The notes beneath the pieces were generated by a model. That model was not told where the DNA came from, searched no databases, and saw nothing but the letters and a program-made list of their open reading frames with translations. From contig CAMCUD010000003.1 of assembly GCA_945878865.1 (NCBI GenBank), positions 1-64,000 of the forward strand: a DNA stretch of 64,000 nucleotides. Direction: 5' to 3'. This DNA is from Bifidobacterium breve. Its GTDB lineage: Bacteria; Actinomycetota; Thermoleophilia; Solirubrobacterales; Solirubrobacteraceae. Shown here piece by piece: positions 40,355 through 48,990 of the stretch. The translations under genes and the position numbers were made by a program. Every line of letters begins with the position of its first letter. Position 1 is the stretch's first letter.

Positions 40355-40969
40355 ATGCAGGAGATCGTCTCCGGGGCCTACGACTGGACCACGTTTCACG
40401 AGGGCATCGGCCAGAGCGTCCATTCGCACTACCTGGAGGCCGAGGGCGTCCTGCTCGACCCGCGCGTGCCCGAGTGCGGGACGGGATGGTTCGCCGAGCA
40501 CGGCCCGCCGACGCGGATCGTGCTGACGAACCGCCATCACCTGCGCCACGCGGCGACGTTCGCCAACCGGTTCGGCTGTCCGGTGCTCGCCCACGAAGCC
40601 GGACTGCACGACCTGCCCGACGACGGCTCCATCACGCCCTTTGCGTTCGGTGACGAGATCGCGCCGGGCGTCGTCGCGCACGAGGTCGGGGTGCTCTGCC
40701 CCGAGGAGACCGCCATCTACGCGGCTCCGCGCGACGAGCGTCCCGGGGTGCTCGTGCTCGCCGACTGCGTCGTGCGCTGGGACTGCGCGCTCGGGTTCGT
40801 GCCCGATGAGCTGCTCGGGGACGATCCGGAGGCGATCAAGGCGGGGCTGGCCGCCCGGCTGACCGCCCTCTGCGACGAGCTGGACTTCGACGTCCTGCTC
40901 CTCGCGCACGGCGACGCGAAGGCGTCAGGCGCGCGCGAGGAGCTGCGGGCGTTCGCGGCGTCGGTCTGA
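40355..40969 (+). CDS. metallo-beta-lactamase-fold-like hydrolase
   Basis: 204 residues. The order of strands and the segments LLDPRVP, IVLTNRHHLRHAATFANRFGCPVLAHEAG, VVAHEVGV, GVLVLADCVVRW and LLLAHGD follow the metallo-beta-lactamase fold: TNRHHLRH stands where the THxHxDH motif is expected, with fewer metal ligands, and LAHGD resembles the later His motif. It may be a one-metal or degenerate family member. The substrate is unknown. The start follows a CATCCT -10 by 7 bases with no ribosome binding site. Confidence 0.65.
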   Translation: MQEIVSGAYDWTTFHEGIGQSVHSHYLEAEGVLLDPRVPECGTGWFAEHGPPTRIVLTNRHHLRHAATFANRFGCPVLAHEAGLHDLPDDGSITPFAFGDEIAPGVVAHEVGVLCPEETAIYAAPRDERPGVLVLADCVVRWDCALGFVPDELLGDDPEAIKAGLAARLTALCDELDFDVLLLAHGDAKASGAREELRAFAASV

Positions 40970-40973
40970 GCCG

Positions 40974-42014
40974 TCAGGACGCAGACTGCGCCGTCGCGGT
41001 GGACGGGTCGCCGTCGACCGCCGCGGCCAGCCGCGGGACGTACTCCTTCAGCAGCGTCGGCATGCTCAACACCGACGGGAAGGACGTCGCCTCGTAGACG
41101 CGATCCTTCTCCAGGACGTAGACGTCCCGGCCCTCGCGGTGGACGGGCAGCTTCGCGTACACGGGGTTCTCGGCCATCTTGCTCTCCGTCTTGCCGCCGC
41201 TGTCGAACCAGACGAGCGTGTCGACGTCGAGCAGGTCGAGCTTCTCCTCAGAGACCTGGCCGCCGAACTCCTTGGGGAACGCGTCCTTGAGCGCCTTTGG
41301 ATAGTCGAAGCCGAGCTCTTCGAGGAACCGCGAGCGGACGTCCTGCGGCCCGTAGACGAACACGCCCTGGTAGTCGGCGACGATCGCGGCCGTCCTGCCT
41401 TGGAACTCCGGGTGCGCCTTCGCGGCCGCGGTGATCTGCTCCTGCGTCTCGTCGACGAGTTCCTGGGCGCGCGCCGGTCGGCCGATGGCGCGTCCGGTCA
41501 TCAGCGTCTCCTCCTGCCACGACGAGCCGTAGTCGACCTGGCCCTTGGGCTGGGCGACGACGGGCGCGAGCTTCGACAGCTGGCGGTACTCCTTCTTCGT
41601 CATCCCGGAGTACACGGCGATGATGACGTCCGGGCGCTGGGCGGCGATCTTCTCGACCTGGAGGCCGTCCTCGTAGCTCAGGACGGTGGGCGGCTCGGCG
41701 TCGCCGAGGGCCTGCTTGGCCCAGGGGAACACCGCGCCGGGGTGCTTGCCGTACCACTCGGTGGTGGCGACGGGGACGACGCCGAGCGCGAGGGCCGCGT
41801 CCTGCTCGCGCAGGCCGGCGATGACGACGCGCTCGGGCTCGGCGGGAATGGTGGTCGTGCCGTAGCGGTGGGGGATCTTCGCCGGGAAGGCTCCCGGTTC
41901 CGCGGTGGGGGTGGAGGCCTTGGCGGCGCCCGACGAGGCGCGGTCGTCGTCGGAGCCGCAGGCGGCGAGCGCGAGGGCGCAGGCCGCGAGGGTGAGCAGG
42001 CTTCTCAGGTGCAT
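40974..42014 (-). CDS. iron-siderophore ABC transporter substrate-binding lipoprotein
   Basis: 346 residues. A signal peptide with lipobox (LALAACGSD; Cys about residue 17) anchors the mature protein outside the membrane. The two-lobed type III binding-protein fold is seen in RVVIAGLREQDAALALGVVPVATT, AAQRPDVIIAVYSGMTKKEY, and LPVHREGRDVYVLEKDRVY near the end. It captures ferric siderophore for the FecCD-type permease. ATG 42014 follows a TAGGGT -10 by 8 bases, itself inside an iron box, so expression should be repressed by iron. A longer frame from 42032 would start upstream of this promoter. Confidence 0.88.
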   Translation of the reverse strand: MHLRSLLTLAACALALAACGSDDDRASSGAAKASTPTAEPGAFPAKIPHRYGTTTIPAEPERVVIAGLREQDAALALGVVPVATTEWYGKHPGAVFPWAKQALGDAEPPTVLSYEDGLQVEKIAAQRPDVIIAVYSGMTKKEYRQLSKLAPVVAQPKGQVDYGSSWQEETLMTGRAIGRPARAQELVDETQEQITAAAKAHPEFQGRTAAIVADYQGVFVYGPQDVRSRFLEELGFDYPKALKDAFPKEFGGQVSEEKLDLLDVDTLVWFDSGGKTESKMAENPVYAKLPVHREGRDVYVLEKDRVYEATSFPSVLSMPTLLKEYVPRLAAAVDGDPSTATAQSAS

Positions 42015-42015
42015 A

Positions 42016-42062
42016 TTAGGTGACCCTAACAAGAAATGGACATCGTGTTAGGGTGGCCTAAC
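42016..42062. promoter_or_regulatory. divergent iron-regulated promoters: two DtxR/IdeR-type boxes
   Basis: TTAGG-TGAC-CCTAA (42016-42029) and GTTAGG-GTGG-CCTAAC (42047-42062) match the TTAGGTTAGGCTAACCTAA consensus bound by DtxR/IdeR with ferrous iron. Each contains a TAGGGT -10: minus strand 42028-42023 (8 bases before ATG 42014) and plus strand 42049-42054 (10 bases before ATG 42065). Repressor binding would cover both -10 elements. Confidence 0.8.
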
Positions 42063-42064
42063 TC

Positions 42065-43057
42065 ATGCGCGGCCAGGTCCTCACCGCCACCGCCGTGGGG
42101 CTCACCGTGCTCGCCACGGCGGGGCTGCTCAGCCTCGCCGTGGGGGCGCGGGCGATCGCGCCCGCGGACGTCCTCGACGCTCTCCTGCACGGAGGCGGGA
42201 CGCAGGAGGCCGCGATCGTGACCGACGTGCGCGTCCCGCGGACGCTGCTCGGCATCGCCGTCGGCGCGGCGCTGGGCATCGGCGGCGCCCTCATGCAGGG
42301 ACTCACGCGCAACCCACTGGCCGACCCGGGGCTGCTGGGCGTCAACGCGGGGGCCGCGGCCGCGGTCGTGCTCGCGTTCGCGCTCGGGGTCGCCGGCGGC
42401 GCAGGCGCGGTGTGGTGCGCGATGCTCGGTGCCGGCATCGCATCAGCCGCGGTCTACGCGATCGGCAGCGCCGGCCGGGGAGGCGCCACGCCGGTTCGCC
42501 TCGCGCTCGCCGGGACCGCCATCACCGCCGCGCTCACGGCCGTCGTCTCCGGCGTGGTGCTCGCCGACGAACAGCTCGTCCAGCAGTACCGGGCATGGCT
42601 CGTCGGCGCGCTGGGCGGCCGAGGCCGCGACGAGCTCTCGACGATCCTGCCGTTCCTGCTCGCCGGCGGGGTGCTCGCCGCGCTCCTCGCGCGCCCCCTG
42701 AACGCCATCGCGCTGGGTGACGACCAGGCGCGCGCGCTCGGCGCACGGGTCGGCATCACGCGGATCGGCGCGGCCGCGGCGGTTGCGCTGCTCTGCGGCG
42801 CCTCGACGGCCGCGGTGGGGCCGATCCTCTTCCTCGGCCTCACGGTCCCACACGCCGCCCGGGCGATCGCCGGCCCAGACCAGCGCTGGGTGCTCGCCCT
42901 GTCGGCGCTGCTGGGGGCGGCGCTGCTGCTGCTCGCCGACGTCGCCGGGCGCGTGCTGGCATCGCCGGGAGAGGTGCAGGCCGGCGTGATGGTCACCGTC
43001 GTCGGGGCACCGGTCTTCATCCTCCTCGTCCGGCGCGCGAGGATCGCGGCGCTGTGA
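42065..43057 (+). CDS. iron-siderophore ABC transporter permease, FecCD family
   Basis: 330-residue inner-membrane permease with about ten hydrophobic helices. Family features include DVRVPRTLLGIAVGAALGIGGALMQGLTRNPLADPGLLGVNAGAA, ARALGARVGITR (the coupling helix facing the ATPase) and AVGPILFLGLTVPHAARAIAGPDQRW. It pairs with the next permease to form the membrane channel. It starts at an iron-box promoter and its stop overlaps the next GTG (GTGA). Confidence 0.92.
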   Translation: MRGQVLTATAVGLTVLATAGLLSLAVGARAIAPADVLDALLHGGGTQEAAIVTDVRVPRTLLGIAVGAALGIGGALMQGLTRNPLADPGLLGVNAGAAAAVVLAFALGVAGGAGAVWCAMLGAGIASAAVYAIGSAGRGGATPVRLALAGTAITAALTAVVSGVVLADEQLVQQYRAWLVGALGGRGRDELSTILPFLLAGGVLAALLARPLNAIALGDDQARALGARVGITRIGAAAAVALLCGASTAAVGPILFLGLTVPHAARAIAGPDQRWVLALSALLGAALLLLADVAGRVLASPGEVQAGVMVTVVGAPVFILLVRRARIAAL

Positions 43058-44094
43058 GCGCGGTGCACGCGGTGCGATTGGGCGGCGGCGTGGCACTCGT
43101 GGTGCGCCCACGGGCGATCGCGGTCGGCGCGGTGCTGGTCGTCGCCGGCGCAGCGCTCGCCGTCGCGGCGGTCGGCACGGGGGAGATCACGCTGTCACCG
43201 GCGGAGGTCGTGCGCGCGCTCGTGGGCGCGGGGGATCCGGGAACGACCTTCGTCGTGCGCGATCTGCGTCTTCCCCGCGTGGTCTGTGCGGTGCTGGCAG
43301 GTGTCGCGCTGGGGGTCTCCGGCGCGGTCTTTCAGGCGCTGACGCGCAACCCGCTCGGCTCGCCGGACATCGTCGGGTTCCAGCAGGGTGCCGCCGTCGG
43401 GGCGCTGGTCGTCATCACGATGCTGGAAGGGACCGGCCGGGCGGTTTCCGCAGGGGCGCTGGCGGGCGGCGGGCTCGTCGCCGCGGCCGTCTACCTGCTC
43501 GCCCGCGAAGGCGGGCGCACCAGCGGTTACCGGCTGATCCTCATCGGGATCGCGTTCGCGTTCCTCATGACCGCGCTCACCGAGTACCTGCTGGCCCGGG
43601 CGCGCGTGGAGGACGCCCAGGAGGGGCTGCGCTGGCTGTTCGGCTCGCTCAACGGGCGGACGTGGGAGGACGTCGCGCCGCTTGCGCTCGGTCTTGCGGT
43701 CCTGCTGCCGTGCGCCGTCCCCGCGGGACGCGCGCTGCGCGCGCTCGAGCTCGGCGACGACGCGGCCCACGGCCTGGGCGTCCGGGTGGAACGGGCGCGG
43801 GTCGGGCTCGTGGCGCTCGCCGTCGGGCTCGTCTCGGTCTCCACGGTCGCCGTCGGGCCGATCGCGTTCGTCGCCCTGACCGCGCCGCAGATCGCGCGCC
43901 GGCTCACGCGCGCGCCCGCGCCGCCACTCGTCTGCTCGGCGCTCACCGGCGCGGTCCTGGTCCTCGCCGCCGATGTCGCCGCCCAGCGCGTCGTGCCGGA
44001 GACCCCCGTGCCCGTGGGCGTGATGACCGGCGCCCTCGGCGGCCTGTATCTCGCCTGGCTGCTCACCATCTCCTGGAGGTCCGGACACGCATGA
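43054..44094 (+). CDS. iron-siderophore ABC transporter permease, FecCD family
   Basis: 346-residue second permease of the same family: DLRLPRVVCAVLAGVALGVSGAVFQALTRNPLGSPDIVGFQQGAA, LGDDAAHGLGVRVERARVG (coupling helix) and VAVGPIAFVALTAPQIARRLTR. The GTG start overlaps the previous stop and its own stop overlaps the ATPase start (ATGA), so the three transport subunits are translationally coupled and made in step. Confidence 0.92.
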   Translation: MSAVHAVRLGGGVALVVRPRAIAVGAVLVVAGAALAVAAVGTGEITLSPAEVVRALVGAGDPGTTFVVRDLRLPRVVCAVLAGVALGVSGAVFQALTRNPLGSPDIVGFQQGAAVGALVVITMLEGTGRAVSAGALAGGGLVAAAVYLLAREGGRTSGYRLILIGIAFAFLMTALTEYLLARARVEDAQEGLRWLFGSLNGRTWEDVAPLALGLAVLLPCAVPAGRALRALELGDDAAHGLGVRVERARVGLVALAVGLVSVSTVAVGPIAFVALTAPQIARRLTRAPAPPLVCSALTGAVLVLAADVAAQRVVPETPVPVGVMTGALGGLYLAWLLTISWRSGHA

Positions 44095-44909
44095 CCGACG
44101 CATCCCTGTGCGCCGAGCGGCTCACGCTCGGCTACGACGGTCGCACCGTCGCGACCGAGCTGAGCGTCGCGATCCCCGACGGCGGCTTCACCGCGATCGT
44201 CGGGCCCAACGCCTGCGGCAAGTCGACGCTGCTGCGCGCGCTCGCGCGGATGCTGGCACCCCGCGCCGGCCGGGTGCTGCTCGACGGCGTCGAGATCAGG
44301 CAACGGCCGACGAAGGAGGTGGCCCGCCGCCTCGGTCTCCTGCCCCAGACCGCGACCGCGCCCGACGGCATCGTCGTGGCGGATCTCGTCGCCCGCGGCC
44401 GTCACCCGTATCAGCGGCTGCTGCGGCAGTGGTCGCAGGAGGACGAGCGTGCGGTGCGCGAGGCGATGCGGCGCACCGGGGTGGACGACCTCGCCGGGCG
44501 TCCGGTGGACGAGCTCTCCGGCGGCCAGCGCCAGCGCGTGTGGCTGGCGATGGCGCTCGCGCAGGAGACCTCGCTCCTGCTGCTCGACGAGCCGACGACG
44601 TTCCTCGACATCGCGCACCAGCTCGAGGTGCTCGAGCTCTGCGCGGACCTGCACGCTGCCGGTCGCACGCTCGTCGCGGTGCTGCACGACCTCAACCACG
44701 CCTGTCGCTACGCGACGCACCTCGTGGCGATGCGCGACGGGGCGATCGTCGCGCAGGGCGCGCCGGCCGACATCGTCGACGCCGAGCTCGTCGCCGCGGT
44801 GTTCGGCCTGAACTGTCTCGTCGTGCCGTGCCCGGCGACCGGTGCCCCGATGGTCGTCCCGTGCGACCGGCGCGGCGCGTCAGTCCTCGTCGAGGATCCA
44901 GTCGCCTGA
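44091..44909 (+). CDS. iron-siderophore ABC transporter ATP-binding protein
   Basis: 272-residue ATPase powering ferric-siderophore uptake. Walker A GPNACGKST, Q-loop LLPQTATAPDG, ABC signature LSGGQRQRVWLAMAL, Walker B LLLLDEPTTFLD and switch His in VLHDLN are all present. TGGAGGTCC gives a good ribosome binding site. The 3' end overlaps the convergent siderophore-interacting protein gene by 30 bases. Confidence 0.93.
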   Translation: MTDASLCAERLTLGYDGRTVATELSVAIPDGGFTAIVGPNACGKSTLLRALARMLAPRAGRVLLDGVEIRQRPTKEVARRLGLLPQTATAPDGIVVADLVARGRHPYQRLLRQWSQEDERAVREAMRRTGVDDLAGRPVDELSGGQRQRVWLAMALAQETSLLLLDEPTTFLDIAHQLEVLELCADLHAAGRTLVAVLHDLNHACRYATHLVAMRDGAIVAQGAPADIVDAELVAAVFGLNCLVVPCPATGAPMVVPCDRRGASVLVEDPVA

Positions 44910-45659
44910 CCGCAGCCAGTAGCCCTTCGCGCTGACATGCCGCCGCGGCAGGCCGCGCTCACCGCGCAGCACCTCGCGGACGTCGCGGGCCACCCGCGAC
45001 TCGGCCGCGCCCCACACCTGGCCGCGTCCCGCCGGCAGGTCGAGCGCGCGCAGGGCGTCGGCGAGGTGGGTGGTCGTCGCGGCGGGCGCGCCGTCGCGGT
45101 GCAGCCAGCGGACATCGGCGCGGGGGAGGTCGAGCGCGCGCTCCTCGGCGGGGCCGTCGATCTCGATAAGCGCGAGCGCGGGCGTACGCTCGTCGTGCTG
45201 TTCGAGGATCGCCGCGATGGCGGGGAGGGCGGTCTCGTCGCCGCAGAGCAGCAGCCAGTCGGCGTCGTCGTGCGGGGCGAAGTCGACGCGCGGGCCGGCA
45301 TAGCCGACGCGACTCCCGACGGGCGTGCGGGCCGCCTCGGTGCAGGCCGGGCCGCGCGGCTCGTGCAGCAGCACGTCAACGTCGATGCGGCGGGTGCGCG
45401 GATCGTGGCGGCGGACGGTGTAGTTGCGCCACGGCTGGTCGACGCCGGCGGGGAATCGCCAGCCCTGTTCGGGCAGGACGACGTCCTCGCCCTCGGGCGG
45501 GAAGAGCAGCGTGAGGATCTCGCCGGGCTGCTCGGCGGGCCAGTCGTCACCGAAGGCCTCCGCCTCCAGGGTGACGCGGAGCATGCGGGGGGTGAGCGCG
45601 CGGCGGGCGACGAGCGTCGCGACCCCCGCGCGGCGCGGGAAGCGCTCGCGTTCGGTCAT
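44880..45659 (-). CDS. siderophore-interacting FAD-dependent reductase
   Basis: 259 residues of the ViuB/YqjH-like family, which reduces ferric siderophores in the cytoplasm to release ferrous iron. The FAD-binding PWRNYTVRRHDP motif and GYAGPRVDF form the flavin domain; WLLLCGDETALPAIAAIL and WGAAESRVARDVREVLR form the NAD(P)H domain. The ATG at 45659 lies 10 bases after the TAGGGT -10 inside an iron box. It completes the uptake system although it is transcribed in the opposite direction. Confidence 0.9.
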   Translation of the reverse strand: MTERERFPRRAGVATLVARRALTPRMLRVTLEAEAFGDDWPAEQPGEILTLLFPPEGEDVVLPEQGWRFPAGVDQPWRNYTVRRHDPRTRRIDVDVLLHEPRGPACTEAARTPVGSRVGYAGPRVDFAPHDDADWLLLCGDETALPAIAAILEQHDERTPALALIEIDGPAEERALDLPRADVRWLHRDGAPAATTTHLADALRALDLPAGRGQVWGAAESRVARDVREVLRGERGLPRRHVSAKGYWLRSGDWILDED

Positions 45660-45661
45660 GT

Positions 45662-45677
45662 GTTAGGGCACCCTAAC
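45662..45677 (-). promoter_or_regulatory. iron box and -10 of the siderophore reductase gene
   Basis: GTTAGGG-CA-CCCTAAC is a perfect 16-bp palindrome of the DtxR/IdeR type. On the minus strand it contains TAGGGT (45675-45670), 10 bases before the ATG, the same design as at 42047-42062. Confidence 0.8.
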
Positions 45678-45779
45678 ACCGCGTCGTCACGGTGTCGGTT
45701 TGCGGGGATTTCGCGGAGGTACGGCGACGTCCGTGCGGATCGGCCCGCCAACCGCCGGGCCGGCGCGTACGCTCGACCG

Positions 45780-47153
45780 ATGGCCCGTTCGGCGTCCATC
45801 TACGTCTGCTCTGACTGCGGGCACACCGAGCCCCGGTGGCACGGGCAATGCCCCGGCTGCACCGCTTGGAACACCCTGGTCGAGGAGGCTGCACCGCCCA
45901 AGGCGGGCGGTGGCCGCGCGGGCCGTGGGGGCGGAGCGGGCGGCGCTCGCGCGCGCACCCCCACGGTGCTGCGCGACGTCCACGCCGAGCAGACGAAACG
46001 CCTGCATACGAGCATCGGCGAGCTTGACCGCGTTCTCGGCGGCGGCCTGGTGCCCGGCTCGCTCGTGCTGCTCGGCGGCTCGCCGGGGATCGGCAAGTCG
46101 ACGCTCACGAACATGGCGCTCGGCCACCTCGCCGGCGCGGGCCACCGCACGCTCTACGTCACCGGCGAGGAGTCGGCCGCGCAGGTGCGGCTGCGCGCCG
46201 AGCGGCTCGGCGACCACGCGCTCGAGGTGCCGATCGTCGCCGAGACCGACCTCGACGCCGTCGTGGCCACGCTCGACGCCGAGCGCCCCGCGGCCTGCGT
46301 CATCGACTCGGTCCAGACGCTGCACGCACCCGACCTCACCGGGGCGCCGGGATCGGTCGGCCAGGTGCGCGAGGTGGCGTCGCGGATCATGTCCGTGGCG
46401 AAGTCCAACGGGACCGCCGTGATCCTCGTCGGCCACGTCACGAAGGAGGGCGCGCTCGCAGGTCCGCGCGTGCTCGAGCATCTCGTCGACTGCGTCCTGC
46501 AGTTCGAGGGCGAGCGCGAACGCACGTATCGCACCCTGCGCGCGCTGAAGAACCGGTTCGGCTCGACGAACGAGACGGGCGTCTTCGAGATGCGCTCCGG
46601 GGGGCTCGTCGAGGTGCTCGACGCCAGCGCGCGTTTCGTGGGGGAGGCGACCGGCAAGCCCGGGAGCGTCGTCCTCGCGGCGATGGAAGGCAGTCGCCCG
46701 CTGCTCGTGGAGGTCCAGGCGCTCGTCAGCCCGTCCGAGCTCGTGCCGCCACGCCGGGTGGTCACGGGCATCGATCGCAACCGGCTCGCCCTCGTCCTCG
46801 CCGTGCTCGGCCGGCACGCGGGTGTGGGCACCGGCACCGCCGACGTCTTCGTCAACGTCGTGGGCGGCGTGCGCGTGGACGAGCCCGGCGCGGACCTGGC
46901 GGTCGCGCTGGCGGTCGCCAGCGCGCAGAAGGGCGTCGCGCTCGGCACCCCGGAACGCCCGATCGCCGCGTTCGGCGAGGTGGGCCTGACGGGGGAGCTG
47001 CGGTCGGTCGGCCACCCCGATCGGCGGCAGGAGGAGGCTGCGAAATTCGGTCTCACGGACGTCGTCGCGCCGCCTCGGGTGACGAGCCTCCGCGCGGCCC
47101 TCCGCGCAGCGTTCGGCGCGGCGCGCGAGGAGGGGCCAGTCAGGGCTGCCTGA
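45780..47153 (+). CDS. radA: DNA repair protein RadA
   Basis: 457 residues. Zinc finger from C10, C13, C24 and C27; Walker A GGSPGIGKST near 100; the RadA-specific KNRFGSTNETG motif near 258; and a C-terminal Lon-like domain (ADVFVNVVGGVRVDEPGADLAVALAVA). RadA drives branch migration of recombination intermediates with RecA. I place the start at ATG 45780: TACGCT (45768-45773) is 6 bases upstream and there is no ribosome binding site. Followed by disA, as in many Gram-positive bacteria. Confidence 0.94.
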   Translation: MARSASIYVCSDCGHTEPRWHGQCPGCTAWNTLVEEAAPPKAGGGRAGRGGGAGGARARTPTVLRDVHAEQTKRLHTSIGELDRVLGGGLVPGSLVLLGGSPGIGKSTLTNMALGHLAGAGHRTLYVTGEESAAQVRLRAERLGDHALEVPIVAETDLDAVVATLDAERPAACVIDSVQTLHAPDLTGAPGSVGQVREVASRIMSVAKSNGTAVILVGHVTKEGALAGPRVLEHLVDCVLQFEGERERTYRTLRALKNRFGSTNETGVFEMRSGGLVEVLDASARFVGEATGKPGSVVLAAMEGSRPLLVEVQALVSPSELVPPRRVVTGIDRNRLALVLAVLGRHAGVGTGTADVFVNVVGGVRVDEPGADLAVALAVASAQKGVALGTPERPIAAFGEVGLTGELRSVGHPDRRQEEAAKFGLTDVVAPPRVTSLRAALRAAFGAAREEGPVRAA

Positions 47154-47233
47154 TCATCCGCGGGCGGAATGGCCCGTCATTCCTGCAAATCCGGGGTGTC
47201 GTAAACCGTGACAGTCCGGTAGAATGTCCCCTG

Positions 47234-48343
47234 ATGGTGGCCAGAACCGGGGATGAGCTCAAGGAGCTCGAACGGCAGGAGCCCCGGCTCGTCAAGGCGC
47301 TGGAGATGGTTGCTCCTGGCACGGCGCTGCGCGAGGGGATCGACAACATCCTCCACGCGCACACCGGCGGTCTGCTGGTCATCGGCGACCCCGATGAGCT
47401 CAGCTTCCTGTTCTCGGGCGGATTTCAGCTCGACGTCGACTACACGCCTGCGCTGCTCTACCAGGTGGCGAAGATGGACGGCGCGATCATCGTCAACGCC
47501 AACGCGACGAAGATCGCGATGGCCAACGTCCAGCTCATGCCCGATCCGACGATCCTGTCGTTGGAGACCGGCACCCGGCACCGCACCGCCGAGCGCGTCT
47601 CCAAGCAGACCGATGCGCTCGTCATCGCCATCTCCGAGCGGCGCGAGGTCGTCTCGCTCTACGTCGGCGGCGCGAAGTACATCCTCGTCGAGATCCCGAT
47701 CGTCCTGGCGAAGGCCAACCAGGCGCTCGCCACGCTCGACAAGTACCGCACGCGCCTGGACCAGGTCTCCACGCGCCTCACCGCCCTGGAGTTCGAGGGC
47801 GGCGCCACCCTGCACGACGTCCTGACGGTCCTCCAGCGCTCCGAGCTCGTGACGCGCATGGCCGTCGAGATCGAGCGCTACATCGTCGAGCTGGGCACCG
47901 AAGGGCGCCTCATCGAGATGCAGCTCGAGGAGACGATGGTCGGCGTGGCCGGCGACAAGGCCGCGCTCGTGCACGACTACATCACCGAGGACTCCGACGA
48001 GGCCTTCGCCAGCGCCCTGGATCAGCTCGGCCGCCTGCCGCACCAGGATCTGCTCGACTTCGGCCGCCTCGCCGAGATGCTCGGCTACGACCGCAAGCTC
48101 AACACCCTCGACTACGCGGTCTCACCCCGCGGCTTCCGCATCCTCGGCCGGATCCCGAGGCTGCCGAAGATGGTCGTCAACCAGATCGTCCGCGAGTTCG
48201 GCGGTCTGGACGAGATGCTCGCCGCGACGGACTCCGAGTTGGAGACCGTCGAGGGCGTGGGCGAGATCCGAGCCAAGGACATCCGCGAGGGCCTGCGACG
48301 GCTGCAGGAGATCAACCTCGTGGACCGCTACCTACAGACCTGA
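47234..48343 (+). CDS. disA: DNA integrity scanning protein, diadenylate cyclase
   Basis: 369 residues. The N-terminal DAC domain has DGA at 82-84 and TGTRHRTAE around 112-120, the two motifs that bind and condense two ATP to cyclic di-AMP. A linker helix leads to a C-terminal helix-hairpin-helix domain (FGGLDEMLAATDSELETVEGVGEIRAKDIREGL) that binds branched DNA. DisA stalls c-di-AMP synthesis at recombination intermediates, in keeping with its place after radA. TAGAAT (47220-47225) is 8 bases before the ATG. Confidence 0.95.
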   Translation: MVARTGDELKELERQEPRLVKALEMVAPGTALREGIDNILHAHTGGLLVIGDPDELSFLFSGGFQLDVDYTPALLYQVAKMDGAIIVNANATKIAMANVQLMPDPTILSLETGTRHRTAERVSKQTDALVIAISERREVVSLYVGGAKYILVEIPIVLAKANQALATLDKYRTRLDQVSTRLTALEFEGGATLHDVLTVLQRSELVTRMAVEIERYIVELGTEGRLIEMQLEETMVGVAGDKAALVHDYITEDSDEAFASALDQLGRLPHQDLLDFGRLAEMLGYDRKLNTLDYAVSPRGFRILGRIPRLPKMVVNQIVREFGGLDEMLAATDSELETVEGVGEIRAKDIREGLRRLQEINLVDRYLQT

Positions 48344-48397
48344 CGCAAAGCGGGCGTCCGCTGCCATATCGGGCGCCCGGACACTGAGGAGGACACC

Positions 48398-48970
48398 ATT
48401 TCGGACCAGACTGAAGAGCAGCTGCTTGAGGACCTCGAGGTCGAGCGTGAGGTGGAGAACATCGAGTTCGAGCTCGGGGACAACGTCGTGTACCCGCATC
48501 ACGGCGCCGGGCAGGTGCTCAAGAAGGAAAAGCGGACCATGTTCGGCGAGGAGCGCGAGTACCTCACGATCAAGATCCTCCACAACGACATGACGGTGAT
48601 GGTGCCGACCGAGAACGCCGGCAAGGCGGGGCTCCGGCGCGTCATCGACGAGGAGACGGTCCAGAAGGTCCTCGCCGTGCTCTCCGACAAGGTCTCGGAG
48701 ATGCCGAAGAACTGGAACCGCCGGTTCAAGCACAACCGCGACAAGATCAAGACCGGCGACATCTACGAGCTCGCCGAGGTCGTGCGCAACCTGGCGATCC
48801 GTGAGCACGAGAAGGGCCTCTCGACGGGTGAGAAGCAGATGTTCACCCGCGCGAAGAAGATCCTCGCCTCCGAGCTGATGTACGCGCTGGAGAAGGACGA
48901 GGAGGGCGCCGAGGAGTACCTCGACAACCTGCTCGCCGAGTCCGCCGCGGAGCAGGGCGCGCTCGCCTAG
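48398..48970 (+). CDS. carD: CarD family transcriptional regulator, probable ATT start
   Basis: RNA polymerase-binding protein that stabilises open promoters, mainly of rRNA genes. The RNA polymerase-interacting domain begins at FELGDNVVYPHHGAGQVL; the C-terminal helical domain includes MPKNWNRRFKHNRDKIKTGDIYELAEVVRNLA and GEKQMFTRAKKIL. No ATG, GTG or TTG in frame precedes the domain except GTG 48452, which lacks a good ribosome binding site. ATT at 48398 has a perfect GAGGAGGA (48386-48393) at the right spacing, and the residues after it (SDQTEEQLLEDLEVERE) look coding. I favour the ATT, giving 190 residues; from GTG it would be 172. Confidence 0.85.
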   Translation: MSDQTEEQLLEDLEVEREVENIEFELGDNVVYPHHGAGQVLKKEKRTMFGEEREYLTIKILHNDMTVMVPTENAGKAGLRRVIDEETVQKVLAVLSDKVSEMPKNWNRRFKHNRDKIKTGDIYELAEVVRNLAIREHEKGLSTGEKQMFTRAKKILASELMYALEKDEEGAEEYLDNLLAESAAEQGALA

Positions 48971-48990
48971 CGCGACAGCCGTCATAGGCG

